A stretch of 64,000 nt of DNA from Butyricicoccus sp. (GTDB lineage: Bacteria; Bacillota; Clostridia; Oscillospirales; Butyricicoccaceae): NCBI GenBank assembly GCA_020025755.1, contig JAHHRO010000001.1, positions 1 through 64,000 on the forward strand. The letters are read 5' to 3'. The translations under genes and the position numbers were made by a program. Numbering within the stretch: the first letter of the stretch is position 1; every line of letters begins with the position of its first letter. Below are positions 44,382-51,177 of this stretch, in pieces. The notes below the pieces were generated by a model that was not told where the DNA came from, made no database searches, and saw only the letters and a program-made list of their open reading frames with translations.

Positions 44382-44962
44382 AATTTCGATATCACTTTCC
44401 TTTGCTGCTTTTCAAAAAATCATTATACGATGCCGATCCATTGTCGGCTTGTGTTTGCTTCAAGGCCGCATGATCGCGCCTGTCGCCGCTCGGTTTGAGC
44501 GGTCTGTCAATCGAGCTGTCCCCAGCCGAACCGCACCCATCTCAAGGAGGGTCCTTCCGCACCATGGGAACAAACGCTGGATTAACTATACCACATTTTG
44601 CCCAACTTGTACAGTGATTGCCCGATTCTTACCCAAACAGTCCATCGACTGATTCCCTTATTTCCAGACATCAGGCAAGTTTTCGTCGGTATTTGGCAGA
44701 TCTTAGAACATGTTTTTCAGAAAAATCCAGTTACAGAATGGTTAATTTTTTAGATCCATGCCCCATGATCTGTTGTATCTCTTTTGAATATTACTATTTG
44801 TAATCAAAAAATAAATTTTTTTCAAAAAATCGTTTGACAAACGAGTGATCTGTGGGTATGATAGCACCTACGGATTGGTAACAAACCGGTTACAATCCAA
44901 GTTTTTTGTCATTTTATGCGCATTATTACGCATAAACCAAGAAAAATGAGGAGATTTTTTGC
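44382..44962. other. Large divergent intergenic region between rnj and the first 3D-domain gene
   Basis: This 580-bp stretch has three parts. 44382-44430 holds the rnj leader and -10 box. 44461-44580 is GC-rich and contains two clear hairpins (CCGCTC/GAGCGG at 44486-44502; CCCAT-AAGGA/TCCTT-ATGGG at 44536-44568). The rest is AT-rich and contains the promoter and leader of the 3D-domain gene. No reading frame is convincing. Confidence 0.6.
44834..44862 (+). promoter_or_regulatory. Promoter of the first 3D-domain gene
   Basis: Consensus TTGACA (44834-44839), a 17-bp spacer and TATGAT (44857-44862). The predicted transcript starts near 44869 with a leader of about 95 nt that folds into two hairpins (44872-44898 and 44913-44936). 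Confidence 0.85.
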
Positions 44963-45670
44963 ATGAATACTCGATGTATCAAACACATCAATCGTTTGTC
45001 AGGTGCGCTTGCTCTGACCTGTCTTTTGGGTGTTGGCAATGCGCAGGCATATACCAATGCCGCTTCCATCTCAACTGCTGCTGAAAACGGACATTCGATC
45101 GACAGCGTAATGGCAGCCCTGCCTTATGGCTATCTGTCCGCATCCGCAGAGACCATCGTGGACTCTGTAAGCGCAACCGAAGATATGCAGGCCGCACAGG
45201 AGCGTCTGGAAGAAGAAGCACGCCGCGCTGAGGAAGAAGCACGCCGCGCCGAGGAAGAAGCCAAGGCAGCCCGTGCAGCAGCCGCTCGTCTGGAGAGCCT
45301 CAAGGCTGGTGCCGTGACCCCACGCACGATCCGCCGCAGCAGCGCACTCGCAGCCGACAGCGTTATAAAGAGCAATTTCAAGAAGATCGGCACGCATCGC
45401 CTGTCCTTCTATTGTCCGTGTGCCACTTGCAACGGTCGCTCTGACGGCAAGACCAAAATAGGCACCCGTATGGCAGAAGGCCGCACCATCGCCGTTGACC
45501 CCCGTGTGATCCCACTGGGCAGCCGCGTCTATATTGACGGCTACGGCGTATTTATCGCTGAGGATACGGGCGGTGCGATCAAGGGAAATCGCATCGATGT
45601 ATGCGTTGCAAACCATGCGCGCGCATACGAAATCGGCATTGATTATGCCGACGTTTATTTGATCGGCTGA
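44963..45670 (+). CDS. Secreted 3D-domain cell-wall protein with coiled-coil linker
   Basis: The 235-residue protein has a signal peptide (LSGALALTCLLGVGNAQA), a charged alpha-helical segment with a tandem EEEARRA repeat (residues 75-100), and a C-terminal 3D domain. That domain has the catalytic-type aspartates in TIAVDPRVIPLGSRVYIDGYG, FIAEDTGGAIKGNRIDV and a CPCATC cysteine cluster. 3D domains are lytic-transglycosylase-like (MltA/expansin fold) and act on peptidoglycan; in Firmicutes they appear in resuscitation and spore-cortex proteins. GAGGAG lies 9 bp before the ATG. A paralogue follows 260 bp downstream. Confidence 0.88.
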   Translation: MNTRCIKHINRLSGALALTCLLGVGNAQAYTNAASISTAAENGHSIDSVMAALPYGYLSASAETIVDSVSATEDMQAAQERLEEEARRAEEEARRAEEEAKAARAAAARLESLKAGAVTPRTIRRSSALAADSVIKSNFKKIGTHRLSFYCPCATCNGRSDGKTKIGTRMAEGRTIAVDPRVIPLGSRVYIDGYGVFIAEDTGGAIKGNRIDVCVANHARAYEIGIDYADVYLIG

Positions 45671-45681
45671 TTTATAAATTC

Positions 45682-45745
45682 GTTACAAACAGGTTACAAA
45701 TTGCCGATCAAAATATAGTCGCTAAAGTTACAAATAAGTTACAAA
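45682..45745 (+). repeat. Four GTTACAAA direct repeats with 11-bp phasing
   Basis: GTTACAAA occurs at 45682, 45693, 45727 and 45738. Each pair has an 11-bp period, and the pairs are 34 bp apart. A related GTAAC...GTTACAA inverted pair lies in the leader of the upstream gene (44878-44895). The array is between the two 3D-domain genes. Confidence 0.8.
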
Positions 45746-45776
45746 AAAATGTGATTTTTATATATATCGAACTTTT

Positions 45777-45800
45777 AAGGCACTTAAAGTGCCTTTTTCT
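45777..45800 (+). terminator. Terminator between the two 3D-domain genes
   Basis: A perfect stem AAGGCACT/AGTGCCTT with a 3-nt loop followed by TTTCT, 107 bp past the first 3D stop and downstream of the GTTACAAA repeats. Confidence 0.8.
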
Positions 45801-45819
45801 ATCGTTTGACAAGAAAAAC

Positions 45820-45848
45820 TTGATTTTTTGTTTTTTTTATGTTATACT
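45820..45848 (+). promoter_or_regulatory. Promoter of the second 3D-domain gene
   Basis: TTGATT (45820-45825), a 17-bp T-rich spacer and TATACT (45843-45848), 85 bp before the start codon. Confidence 0.6.
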
Positions 45849-45932
45849 AAGTCCAACGTTGATGCAAAACAAAGGCTGCAAAGCCGGCGTCGCAAAGCGG
45901 CGTATCACAATTATTCAGAGGAGTTTTATTTG

Positions 45933-46520
45933 ATGAAGAACCTGAGCGTGAAAACAATCCTGCGCGACTTTTCAGCATTCGCGCTGTGTGCCTCCCTCAG
46001 CATGGCTTCCGCACTCGCCTACAACGGCGACCCTGAACTTGCTTACACCGACTCGGCACCAACCCAAACCGTCACCGAAGCCGCTCCAAGCACCCCTCCG
46101 GCTGATACTCCCGTCGCAGCCGCTATACAGGATCGCTTGACTCAACTCAAAACCGGCAACGTGATCCCACGCTCCATCCAGAAGTCCACCGCTCTCGCGG
46201 CTGACTCTGTCATTACATCCAACTTCAAAAACCTTGGCTCTTTCCGTCTCTCTTTTTACTGTTCCTGTGAAAAGTGCTGTGGCGAAGCCTATGCCGGCAA
46301 AACCAAGTCCGGTACCAACGTCACAGAGGGCCGCACCATCGCAGTCGATCCCGACGTGATCCCACTCGGCAGTCGTGTCTATATCGATGGCTACGGTCTG
46401 TTCATCGCGGAAGACATCGGCGGTGCGATCAAGGAACAAAAGATCGATATCGCGGTCTCCGATCATGCCCACGCGTATGAGCTTGGTATCGATAAGGCAG
46501 CTGTATATCTGATCGGCTGA
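45933..46520 (+). CDS. Secreted 3D-domain cell-wall protein, paralogue
   Basis: The 195-residue protein starts at 45933 (MKNLSVKTIL, GAGGAG 9 bp upstream). It has a signal peptide, a Pro/Thr-rich linker in place of the coiled coil of its paralogue, and a closely similar C-terminal 3D domain (RTIAVDPDVIPLGSRVYIDG, LFIAEDIGGAIKEQKIDI, CSCEKCCG). The shared RSIQ/RTIR...ALAADSVI block before the domain shows tandem duplication followed by linker change. It probably cleaves or remodels peptidoglycan. Confidence 0.87.
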   Translation: MKNLSVKTILRDFSAFALCASLSMASALAYNGDPELAYTDSAPTQTVTEAAPSTPPADTPVAAAIQDRLTQLKTGNVIPRSIQKSTALAADSVITSNFKNLGSFRLSFYCSCEKCCGEAYAGKTKSGTNVTEGRTIAVDPDVIPLGSRVYIDGYGLFIAEDIGGAIKEQKIDIAVSDHAHAYELGIDKAAVYLIG

Positions 46521-46535
46521 TACCTCATGTTTTTT

Positions 46536-46567
46536 AAGAACGAATGCATCTGCATTCGTTCTTTTTT
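46536..46567 (+). terminator. Terminator after the second 3D-domain gene
   Basis: A perfect 13-bp stem AAGAACGAATGCA/TGCATTCGTTCTT with a 2-nt spacer, followed by TTTT. Confidence 0.9.
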
Positions 46568-46577
46568 ATTCATTCCA

Positions 46578-46789
46578 ACACGAAAATCAATTTTCAGGAA
46601 TGCGTCCATATTCCCCTTTCATCAGATCGACCTCACAGCCGCCGTAAGGGTGTGAAAGCATGCGCGCTGCCACAGGCGGCATCTATGATTTATCGCGCCC
46701 CCGTTGCCATAATTCCGTTCCCGATCCCCCAAAGAACAGCGCATCTGAGCAAGCTGTATCGTATGCTCTGTCAAGATTGATTTCCGTGT
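46578..46789. repeat. Palindrome-ended element, copy D
   Basis: A 212-bp segment whose ends match in inverted orientation (ACACGAAAATCAATTTT, and ACACGGAAATCAATCTT read from the right). It is homologous, with divergence, to the element at 50867-51100: the right ends share GGAAATCAATYTTGACAG, then CGAT.CA and CTTGC, and an inner TGGCAACG block. The remaining sequence has no reading frame. It lies between the 3D terminator and the niaR promoter. Confidence 0.7.
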
Positions 46790-46806
46790 CACCCCAGCCA
46801 TGCCCC

Positions 46807-46835
46807 TTGTATCCCCTATTGTTTTCTGTTATAGT
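46807..46835 (+). promoter_or_regulatory. Promoter of niaR
   Basis: TTGTAT (46807-46812), a 17-bp spacer and TATAGT (46830-46835), 22 bp before the ATG. No NiaR-type palindrome overlaps it. Confidence 0.6.
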
Positions 46836-46857
46836 GATACTAAATGAGGTGAAACCA

Positions 46858-47376
46858 ATGAATGCATCCATACGCCGAGAACAAATCATCGAATTGCTTA
46901 CCCATACAGAAAAGCCGCTGAGCGCATCCACGCTTGCCAGCCGCTTCTCCGTCAGTCGTCAGGTCATCGTGGGCGATATCGCTCTGCTCCGCGCATCCGG
47001 CTCCGGAATCATCGCCACACCGCGCGGCTATCTGCTCGAGCCGCCTGAACAGCAGTACGGTCTGGAAATCGAGATCGCATGTATGCATGAGAATGACCGT
47101 CTGGCGGAGGAGCTTTATACCGTGGTCGATCTGGGCGGTGCCATCATAGATGTAACGGTAGAGCACTCTGTTTATGGGCAGATCTGCGCCCCCCTGCACA
47201 TCTGCTCTCGCTTCGATGCAGACGCTTTTTTGGAAAAGCTGCGCACAGCAGGTGCACAGCCTCTCTGTGCACTTACTGGCGGCATCCACCTGCATCGTCT
47301 GCGCTGCCCCAATCAGACGGTACAGCTGCGTGTTCTGAACACCCTGCGCGAAAAGGGTCTGCTATTTCAAAAATAA
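46858..47376 (+). CDS. niaR: NiaR-type niacin-responsive repressor (HTH plus 3H domain)
   Basis: The 172-residue protein has an N-terminal winged helix (RREQIIELLTHTEKPLSAST, FSVSRQVIVGDIALLRASG) and a C-terminal 3H domain named for its histidines (VEHSVYGQI, PLHICSRF, GGIHLHRLRCP). NiaR (YrxA) represses NAD-synthesis and niacin-uptake genes when nicotinic acid is abundant. GAGGTG lies 6 bp before the ATG at 46858. The adjacent downstream gene is a niacin transporter carrying a matching operator, which supports the assignment. Confidence 0.9.
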   Translation: MNASIRREQIIELLTHTEKPLSASTLASRFSVSRQVIVGDIALLRASGSGIIATPRGYLLEPPEQQYGLEIEIACMHENDRLAEELYTVVDLGGAIIDVTVEHSVYGQICAPLHICSRFDADAFLEKLRTAGAQPLCALTGGIHLHRLRCPNQTVQLRVLNTLREKGLLFQK

Positions 47377-47538
47377 AAAGCGTCGGCAGCTTCTGTGCGC
47401 CGCCCCCAATACAAATCTGCCCAAGTACGGTCGCTTCTCTGCACCGGACTTGGGCACTTTTCATTCCTTTTATATTTCGCTCACCGGTTCTGTTGGCGGC
47501 TGTCTTCCTTTGTGATCCCGCAGGTATAACAAAGTTTT

Positions 47539-47566
47539 CTTTACATGTGTCTTGACACATGTAAAG
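47539..47566. promoter_or_regulatory. NiaR operator overlapping the niaX promoter
   Basis: A perfect 13-bp inverted repeat, CTTTACATGTGTC and GACACATGTAAAG, separated by TT. It overlaps the -35 box TTGACA (47552-47557) of the niaX promoter, with TATGAT at 47575-47580 exactly 17 bp away. The form resembles the known NiaR boxes of Firmicutes. Confidence 0.85.
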
Positions 47567-47636
47567 TTATCTGTTATGATATGTTACAGTTTTACGCAGC
47601 CTCGCGCACAGATGAAAGAAAAAGGAGTCTTGATTC

Positions 47637-48218
47637 ATGTCTAGTCAAAAACTGTATCGCCTTGTGATCGCCGCACTGCTCTGCGCAGTGGGTATCCTGA
47701 TCCCCATGTTCTCCCCCATCAAGATCACCATCGATCCCGCGTCCTTTACCCTCGCAAGCCATGTTGCAATCTTCCTTGCCATGTTTGTTTCTCCGGGAGT
47801 CGCCATCGCGGTATCCATTGGTACAACCCTTGGCTTTTTCCTTGCCGGCTTTCCGCTCACTGTTGTGATGCGAGCTGCCAGTCATATCGTTTTCGTGATC
47901 GTTGGTTCTCTGTACATCCAAAAGCATGCAGAGACCGCCCTGCACCCGTCCAAGCCCATGAACCTGTTTTTCAGTTTCCTCATCGGCGTCCTCCACGGAC
48001 TGTGTGAGGTGCTCGTAATCCTGCCGTTCTACTTCGGCGGTTCTATGGCGGCATATCAGGCAAAGGGCTTCTTCGTCAGCGTTGTCCTGCTTGTTGGTGT
48101 TGGATCGATCGTCCATTCCATGGTCGACTTTGCAATCGCCTCGGTCATCTGGGCACCACTGCGTCAGGTACTCCGTCCCGGCACGGTTGCTTCCGCTGCT
48201 GCACCAGCGCATAAGTAA
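47637..48218 (+). CDS. niaX: NiaX-type niacin transporter (ECF S-component-like)
   Basis: The 193-residue protein is a hydrophobic membrane protein with about five or six transmembrane helices (LYRLVIAALLCAVGILIPMF; HVAIFLAMFVSPGVAIAVS; FLIGVLHGLCEVLVI; FFVSVVLLVGVGSIVHSMVD). It matches the NiaX/tryptophan-transporter-like S components that use a shared ECF energising module. It would import niacin for NAD salvage. AAGGAG lies 9 bp before the ATG. The NiaR-like operator on its promoter and the adjacent niaR support the role. The ECF module genes are not in this window. Confidence 0.85.
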   Translation: MSSQKLYRLVIAALLCAVGILIPMFSPIKITIDPASFTLASHVAIFLAMFVSPGVAIAVSIGTTLGFFLAGFPLTVVMRAASHIVFVIVGSLYIQKHAETALHPSKPMNLFFSFLIGVLHGLCEVLVILPFYFGGSMAAYQAKGFFVSVVLLVGVGSIVHSMVDFAIASVIWAPLRQVLRPGTVASAAAPAHK

Positions 48219-48221
48219 AAG

Positions 48222-48256
48222 CCAAAGTGCTCCTATAGATATAGGGGCACTTTTTT
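48222..48256 (+). terminator. Terminator after niaX
   Basis: AAAGTGC-CCTATA/TATAGG-GCACTTT with a 2-nt loop and one wobble, followed by TTT. Confidence 0.85.
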
Positions 48257-48270
48257 GATGCAGGACAGAA

Positions 48271-48308
48271 AATCGGCACAGATCTTGAGATCCGTGCCGA
48301 TTTTCTTT
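48271..48308. terminator. Second terminator, bidirectional
   Basis: AATCGGCAC-GATC/GATC-GTGCCGATT with a 4-nt loop. The plus side has a T-rich tail. It separates niaX from the convergent kinase-like gene, 38 bp from the stop of the latter. Confidence 0.75.
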
Positions 48309-48345
48309 TTCTATCATCTTACTTTGTTTGCTTTATAAAATGCAC

Positions 48346-48957
48346 TTACTTTTTGAGTGCATTGACATAGGCAAGGATGACCTCAAGCGAACCATCGATT
48401 CCCAGCCGCCCTGCATTGATACAGAGGTCATAATGATCGCTCTTGCCCCATACCTTACCCGTATAGTAATTATAGTATGTTGCACGCTGTTTATCCATTT
48501 TCTCCAATGCCGCACGCGGAGACTTGCCCGAGAGCTCATAGTCATCATGCGTCTGGATCCGCTGTAAGCGGTCATCGAGAGAACCTGTGATAAAGAAATC
48601 AAAACGATTGTCATACTCTCGCAGGACATGATCGGCGCAGCGTCCGACCAATACAGCAGGCCCACTGTCTGCCACCTCACGAATGACATTCGCCTGTGCG
48701 AGGAACAGCTGATCGGTCAGGGACATGCCATTGAGCCCCGTACTGCCAAACATGGTCAGCGAATAAAGCAGGCTGTTTGTTGCACGCTTATCCAGCTGCT
48801 CAAACAGATCCTCGCTGAAGCCGCTTTTCTTTGCCGCGCGAGAAATCAGTTCTCGATCATAAAACGGGATCCCAAGGCGCAGTGCGAGCTTTCTGCCAAT
48901 TTCTCGACCACCGGAACCGTACTGTCTGCCAATGGTGATAATTAAATTATTTGCCAT
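48346..48957 (-). CDS. Cytidylate-kinase-like protein
   Basis: The 203-residue P-loop protein (IITIGRQYGSGGREIGRKLA) belongs to the cytidylate kinase-like family common in Clostridia, with FYDRELISRAAKKSG and VLVGRCADHVL motifs. It is not the canonical cmk, since the CMP-binding insert is not evident. It probably phosphorylates a nucleotide; the substrate is unknown. GGAGGGG lies 5 bp before the ATG. It stands alone, and its promoter region contains a 10-bp inverted repeat. Confidence 0.83.
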   Translation of the reverse strand: MANNLIITIGRQYGSGGREIGRKLALRLGIPFYDRELISRAAKKSGFSEDLFEQLDKRATNSLLYSLTMFGSTGLNGMSLTDQLFLAQANVIREVADSGPAVLVGRCADHVLREYDNRFDFFITGSLDDRLQRIQTHDDYELSGKSPRAALEKMDKQRATYYNYYTGKVWGKSDHYDLCINAGRLGIDGSLEVILAYVNALKK

Positions 48958-48983
48958 AAGAACCCCTCCGTTCTATGTATAAC

Positions 48984-49025
48984 TTGCATAATACTTGTGT
49001 AAATAGTATTGCACATATTATGCAA
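48984..49025. promoter_or_regulatory. Inverted repeat over the kinase-like gene promoter
   Basis: TTGCATAATA (48984-48993) and TATTATGCAA (49016-49025) form a perfect 10-bp inverted repeat with a 22-bp gap. On the minus strand the nearby TTGACA (49032-49027) is a likely -35, and AATACT or TACTAT, 17 or 19 bp away, a -10, so the repeat brackets the core promoter. A regulator dimer or tetramer site is plausible. Confidence 0.55.
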
Positions 49026-49091
49026 ATTGTCAACCGTTTTCCCAAAATATTTCATGCACTCCGGCGCACAAAGCACCCCAAGGCAAGATCT

Positions 49092-50468
49092 TCAGTCTGC
49101 CTGCACGAGCATTTGTCCCACGCGGCAGATATCGCCTGCTCCCATCGTGATAATGAGGTCACCTGCTCGCGTTTCGCGCTCCAAATAGGCGGTGATCTCG
49201 TCAAAGCTATCAAAACTCTCGGCTCCCGGGATCTCCTTTGCCAGATCGGAGGCGTAGATCCCAATGGTGTTCTGCTCGCGCGCCGCATAGATCGGTGCCA
49301 ATATCGCCTGATCGCACATCTGCAATGCCTCGACAAACTCCGCAAACAACGCCTTGGTACGGGTATAGGTGTGGGGCTGGAATACACAGAAAATGCGGTC
49401 AAAGTCCATCTGACGTGCCGTTTGCAGGGTTGCACGCATTTCGGACGGATGGTGTGCATAGTCATCAATGACCAGTGCACCATTCTTCATTTTTCCGGTG
49501 CGTTCAAAACGACGGGACGAACCCTTGAACTGCGCAAGCCCTGCCGCAACATGTTCACCTGCCACATGCAAAAACCATGCGGCAGCACAGCATGCAAGCG
49601 CATTGAGCATATTGTGATAGCCGGGGACAGACAGCTCTACATGGGTGTAGAACTGTCCTTCTGCTGTTACATCAAAGCGGTAGTATCCATTTTCGATCGT
49701 AATATTTTCCGGACGCACATCGGCAGTCTCCGCCACACCAAAGGTCAGGATCTTGCGATCGATCCCCTGTACCGCCTCCATCGCATGGATATCATCCGCA
49801 TTGGTAACTACAAGCCCCTTTTCTGGGGTACGCAAACAAAATTCATGGAACGAGTGAACGATATCGTCGATATCTTTGAAAAAGTCCAGATGATCCGCCT
49901 CTACATTCAAAATAACGGCGATGGTCGGGGAAAAGGACAGGAACGAATTGCAGTATTCGCAGGACTCTGCCACAAAGCAGTCCCGTCCGCCAATGCGCAG
50001 CGTGCCGCCGATGGCTGGCAGGTTGCTGCCCACCATAACTGTCGGATCGAGTGCCGCCTGCATGGCAATGAGTGTCATCATAGAGGTACTGGTCGTCTTT
50101 CCATGAGTGCCGGACAGGCAGATCACATCCTGATAATCGGTCATCAGACAGCCCCATGCCTCGGCGCGCTCCATGATCGGGATCTCCAATTCACGCGCAC
50201 GCATGATCTCAGGATTATCATCATGTACCGCTGCGGTACGCACAAGCAGGGACGCGCCCTCCACATTCTGCGCCGCATGCCCATAATAAATCGATGCGCC
50301 CAGACGCTCCAGACGCTCAGTAACAGCTGATTGTGTGCGGTCCGAACCGCTGACCGGTACATCCATGCTCAAAAGCAGCTCTGCCAGTGAATTCATGGAC
50401 ACACCGCCGATCCCAACCAGATGGATCTTCTTTTTGTTCTCAATATATGGCTTGATGGACAATCCCAT
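49092..50468 (-). CDS. murC: UDP-N-acetylmuramate--L-alanine ligase
   Basis: The 458-residue Mur ligase has an N-terminal Rossmann domain (KIHLVGIGGVSMNSLAELLL), the ATP loop SGTHGKTTSTSM, VEADHLDFFKD and the C-terminal DDYAHHPSEMRATL with FQPHTYTRTKALFAEF. It adds L-alanine to UDP-MurNAc in peptidoglycan synthesis. I start it at 50468 (MGLSIKPYIENKKK), with TTGGAGG 8 bp upstream; a TTG six codons earlier would lie inside that Shine-Dalgarno. It has its own TTGATA-17-TATAAT promoter (50535-50507). Confidence 0.96.
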   Translation of the reverse strand: MGLSIKPYIENKKKIHLVGIGGVSMNSLAELLLSMDVPVSGSDRTQSAVTERLERLGASIYYGHAAQNVEGASLLVRTAAVHDDNPEIMRARELEIPIMERAEAWGCLMTDYQDVICLSGTHGKTTSTSMMTLIAMQAALDPTVMVGSNLPAIGGTLRIGGRDCFVAESCEYCNSFLSFSPTIAVILNVEADHLDFFKDIDDIVHSFHEFCLRTPEKGLVVTNADDIHAMEAVQGIDRKILTFGVAETADVRPENITIENGYYRFDVTAEGQFYTHVELSVPGYHNMLNALACCAAAWFLHVAGEHVAAGLAQFKGSSRRFERTGKMKNGALVIDDYAHHPSEMRATLQTARQMDFDRIFCVFQPHTYTRTKALFAEFVEALQMCDQAILAPIYAAREQNTIGIYASDLAKEIPGAESFDSFDEITAYLERETRAGDLIITMGAGDICRVGQMLVQAD

Positions 50469-50506
50469 ACCAACAGCCTCCAACAATCAAATTTTTTCTA
50501 TGTATT

Positions 50507-50535
50507 ATTATATGGGAATCTTGGCAGAATATCAA
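50507..50535 (-). promoter_or_regulatory. Promoter of murC
   Basis: TTGATA (50535-50530), a 17-bp spacer and TATAAT (50512-50507) on the minus strand, 38 bp before the ATG. It faces the spoVG gene, whose own TATAAT lies near 50562. Confidence 0.75.
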
Positions 50536-50581
50536 GCAGGAACACAAAACCCATGACGATATAATAAGGAGAACGCAGCTT

Positions 50582-50851
50582 ATGGAGATCACTGAAATCA
50601 AATTCCGCCGTTTCCCCACCCACGGCCGATTGCGCGCGCTGGTATCCGTCACCTTTGACGATGTATTCGCGGTGCATGATATCAAGGTCATCGAAGGAGA
50701 TGACCATCTGTTCCTTGCCATGCCTGCCCGACGCAGTGCGGATGGACGATATCATGACATCGTTCATCCCATCGGTCACACGCTGCGCACGGAATTGGAG
50801 CGGCGTGTCCTCGCTGAGTATGCACGCCTCACTGCACAGCACGCGGTATAA
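50582..50851 (+). CDS. spoVG: SpoVG, septation/sporulation RNA-binding regulator
   Basis: The 89-residue protein matches SpoVG (MEITEIKFRRF, LRALVSVTFDDVFAVHDIKVI, FLAMPARRSADGRYHDIVHP). SpoVG is a small global regulator that binds nucleic acid and affects division-site choice and sporulation. AAGGAG lies before the ATG. The stop is followed after 15 bp by the palindrome-ended element at 50867. Confidence 0.93.
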   Translation: MEITEIKFRRFPTHGRLRALVSVTFDDVFAVHDIKVIEGDDHLFLAMPARRSADGRYHDIVHPIGHTLRTELERRVLAEYARLTAQHAV

Positions 50852-50866
50852 GACACGCTGCCATTC

Positions 50867-51100
50867 ACAGAAATCAATTTTATCCACATATCGATCTTGC
50901 TTTCAAAAGCAGGCAAGCGTGGCGCGGTCTCACGGGGGATCACACATAATAAGATTTGCCCCAGAAGGCACGCAATAAGTCTCCGCAGGGTTATCTTCCC
51001 CCTATCACACACTCGTTGCCACGAGTCCGCTCTCAATTGTCCGAGGGATGACTCAACCGTGCAAGATGCATCGCAGAACCTGTCAAAATTGATTTCCGTC
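50867..51100. repeat. Palindrome-ended element, copy E, flanked by a 9-bp direct repeat
   Basis: A 234-bp segment with inverted ends (ACAGAAATCAATTTT on the left, ACGGAAATCAATTTT from the right). CGCTGCCAT flanks it directly on both sides (50856-50864 and 51100-51108), which looks like a target-site duplication. Homologous to copy D at 46578. The interior contains further potential stems and no reading frame. Confidence 0.75.
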
Positions 51101-51118
51101 GCTGCCATCGGCTTTTTC

Positions 51119-51147
51119 TTGCATTTTGCTTCCAGATGCGCTAAAAT
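51119..51147 (+). promoter_or_regulatory. Promoter of the glycosyltransferase gene
   Basis: TTGCAT (51119-51124), a 17-bp spacer and TAAAAT (51142-51147), 30 bp before the ATG and just outside element E. Confidence 0.65.
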
Positions 51148-51177
51148 AAGGTCGTCTAAAAAAAGGAGTAGAATGCA

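Noticed and set aside
44869..44962. c-di-AMP (ydaO-type) riboswitch before the first 3D-domain gene
   Set aside because: The leader is under 100 nt and lacks the conserved blocks of that class; only two simple hairpins are present.
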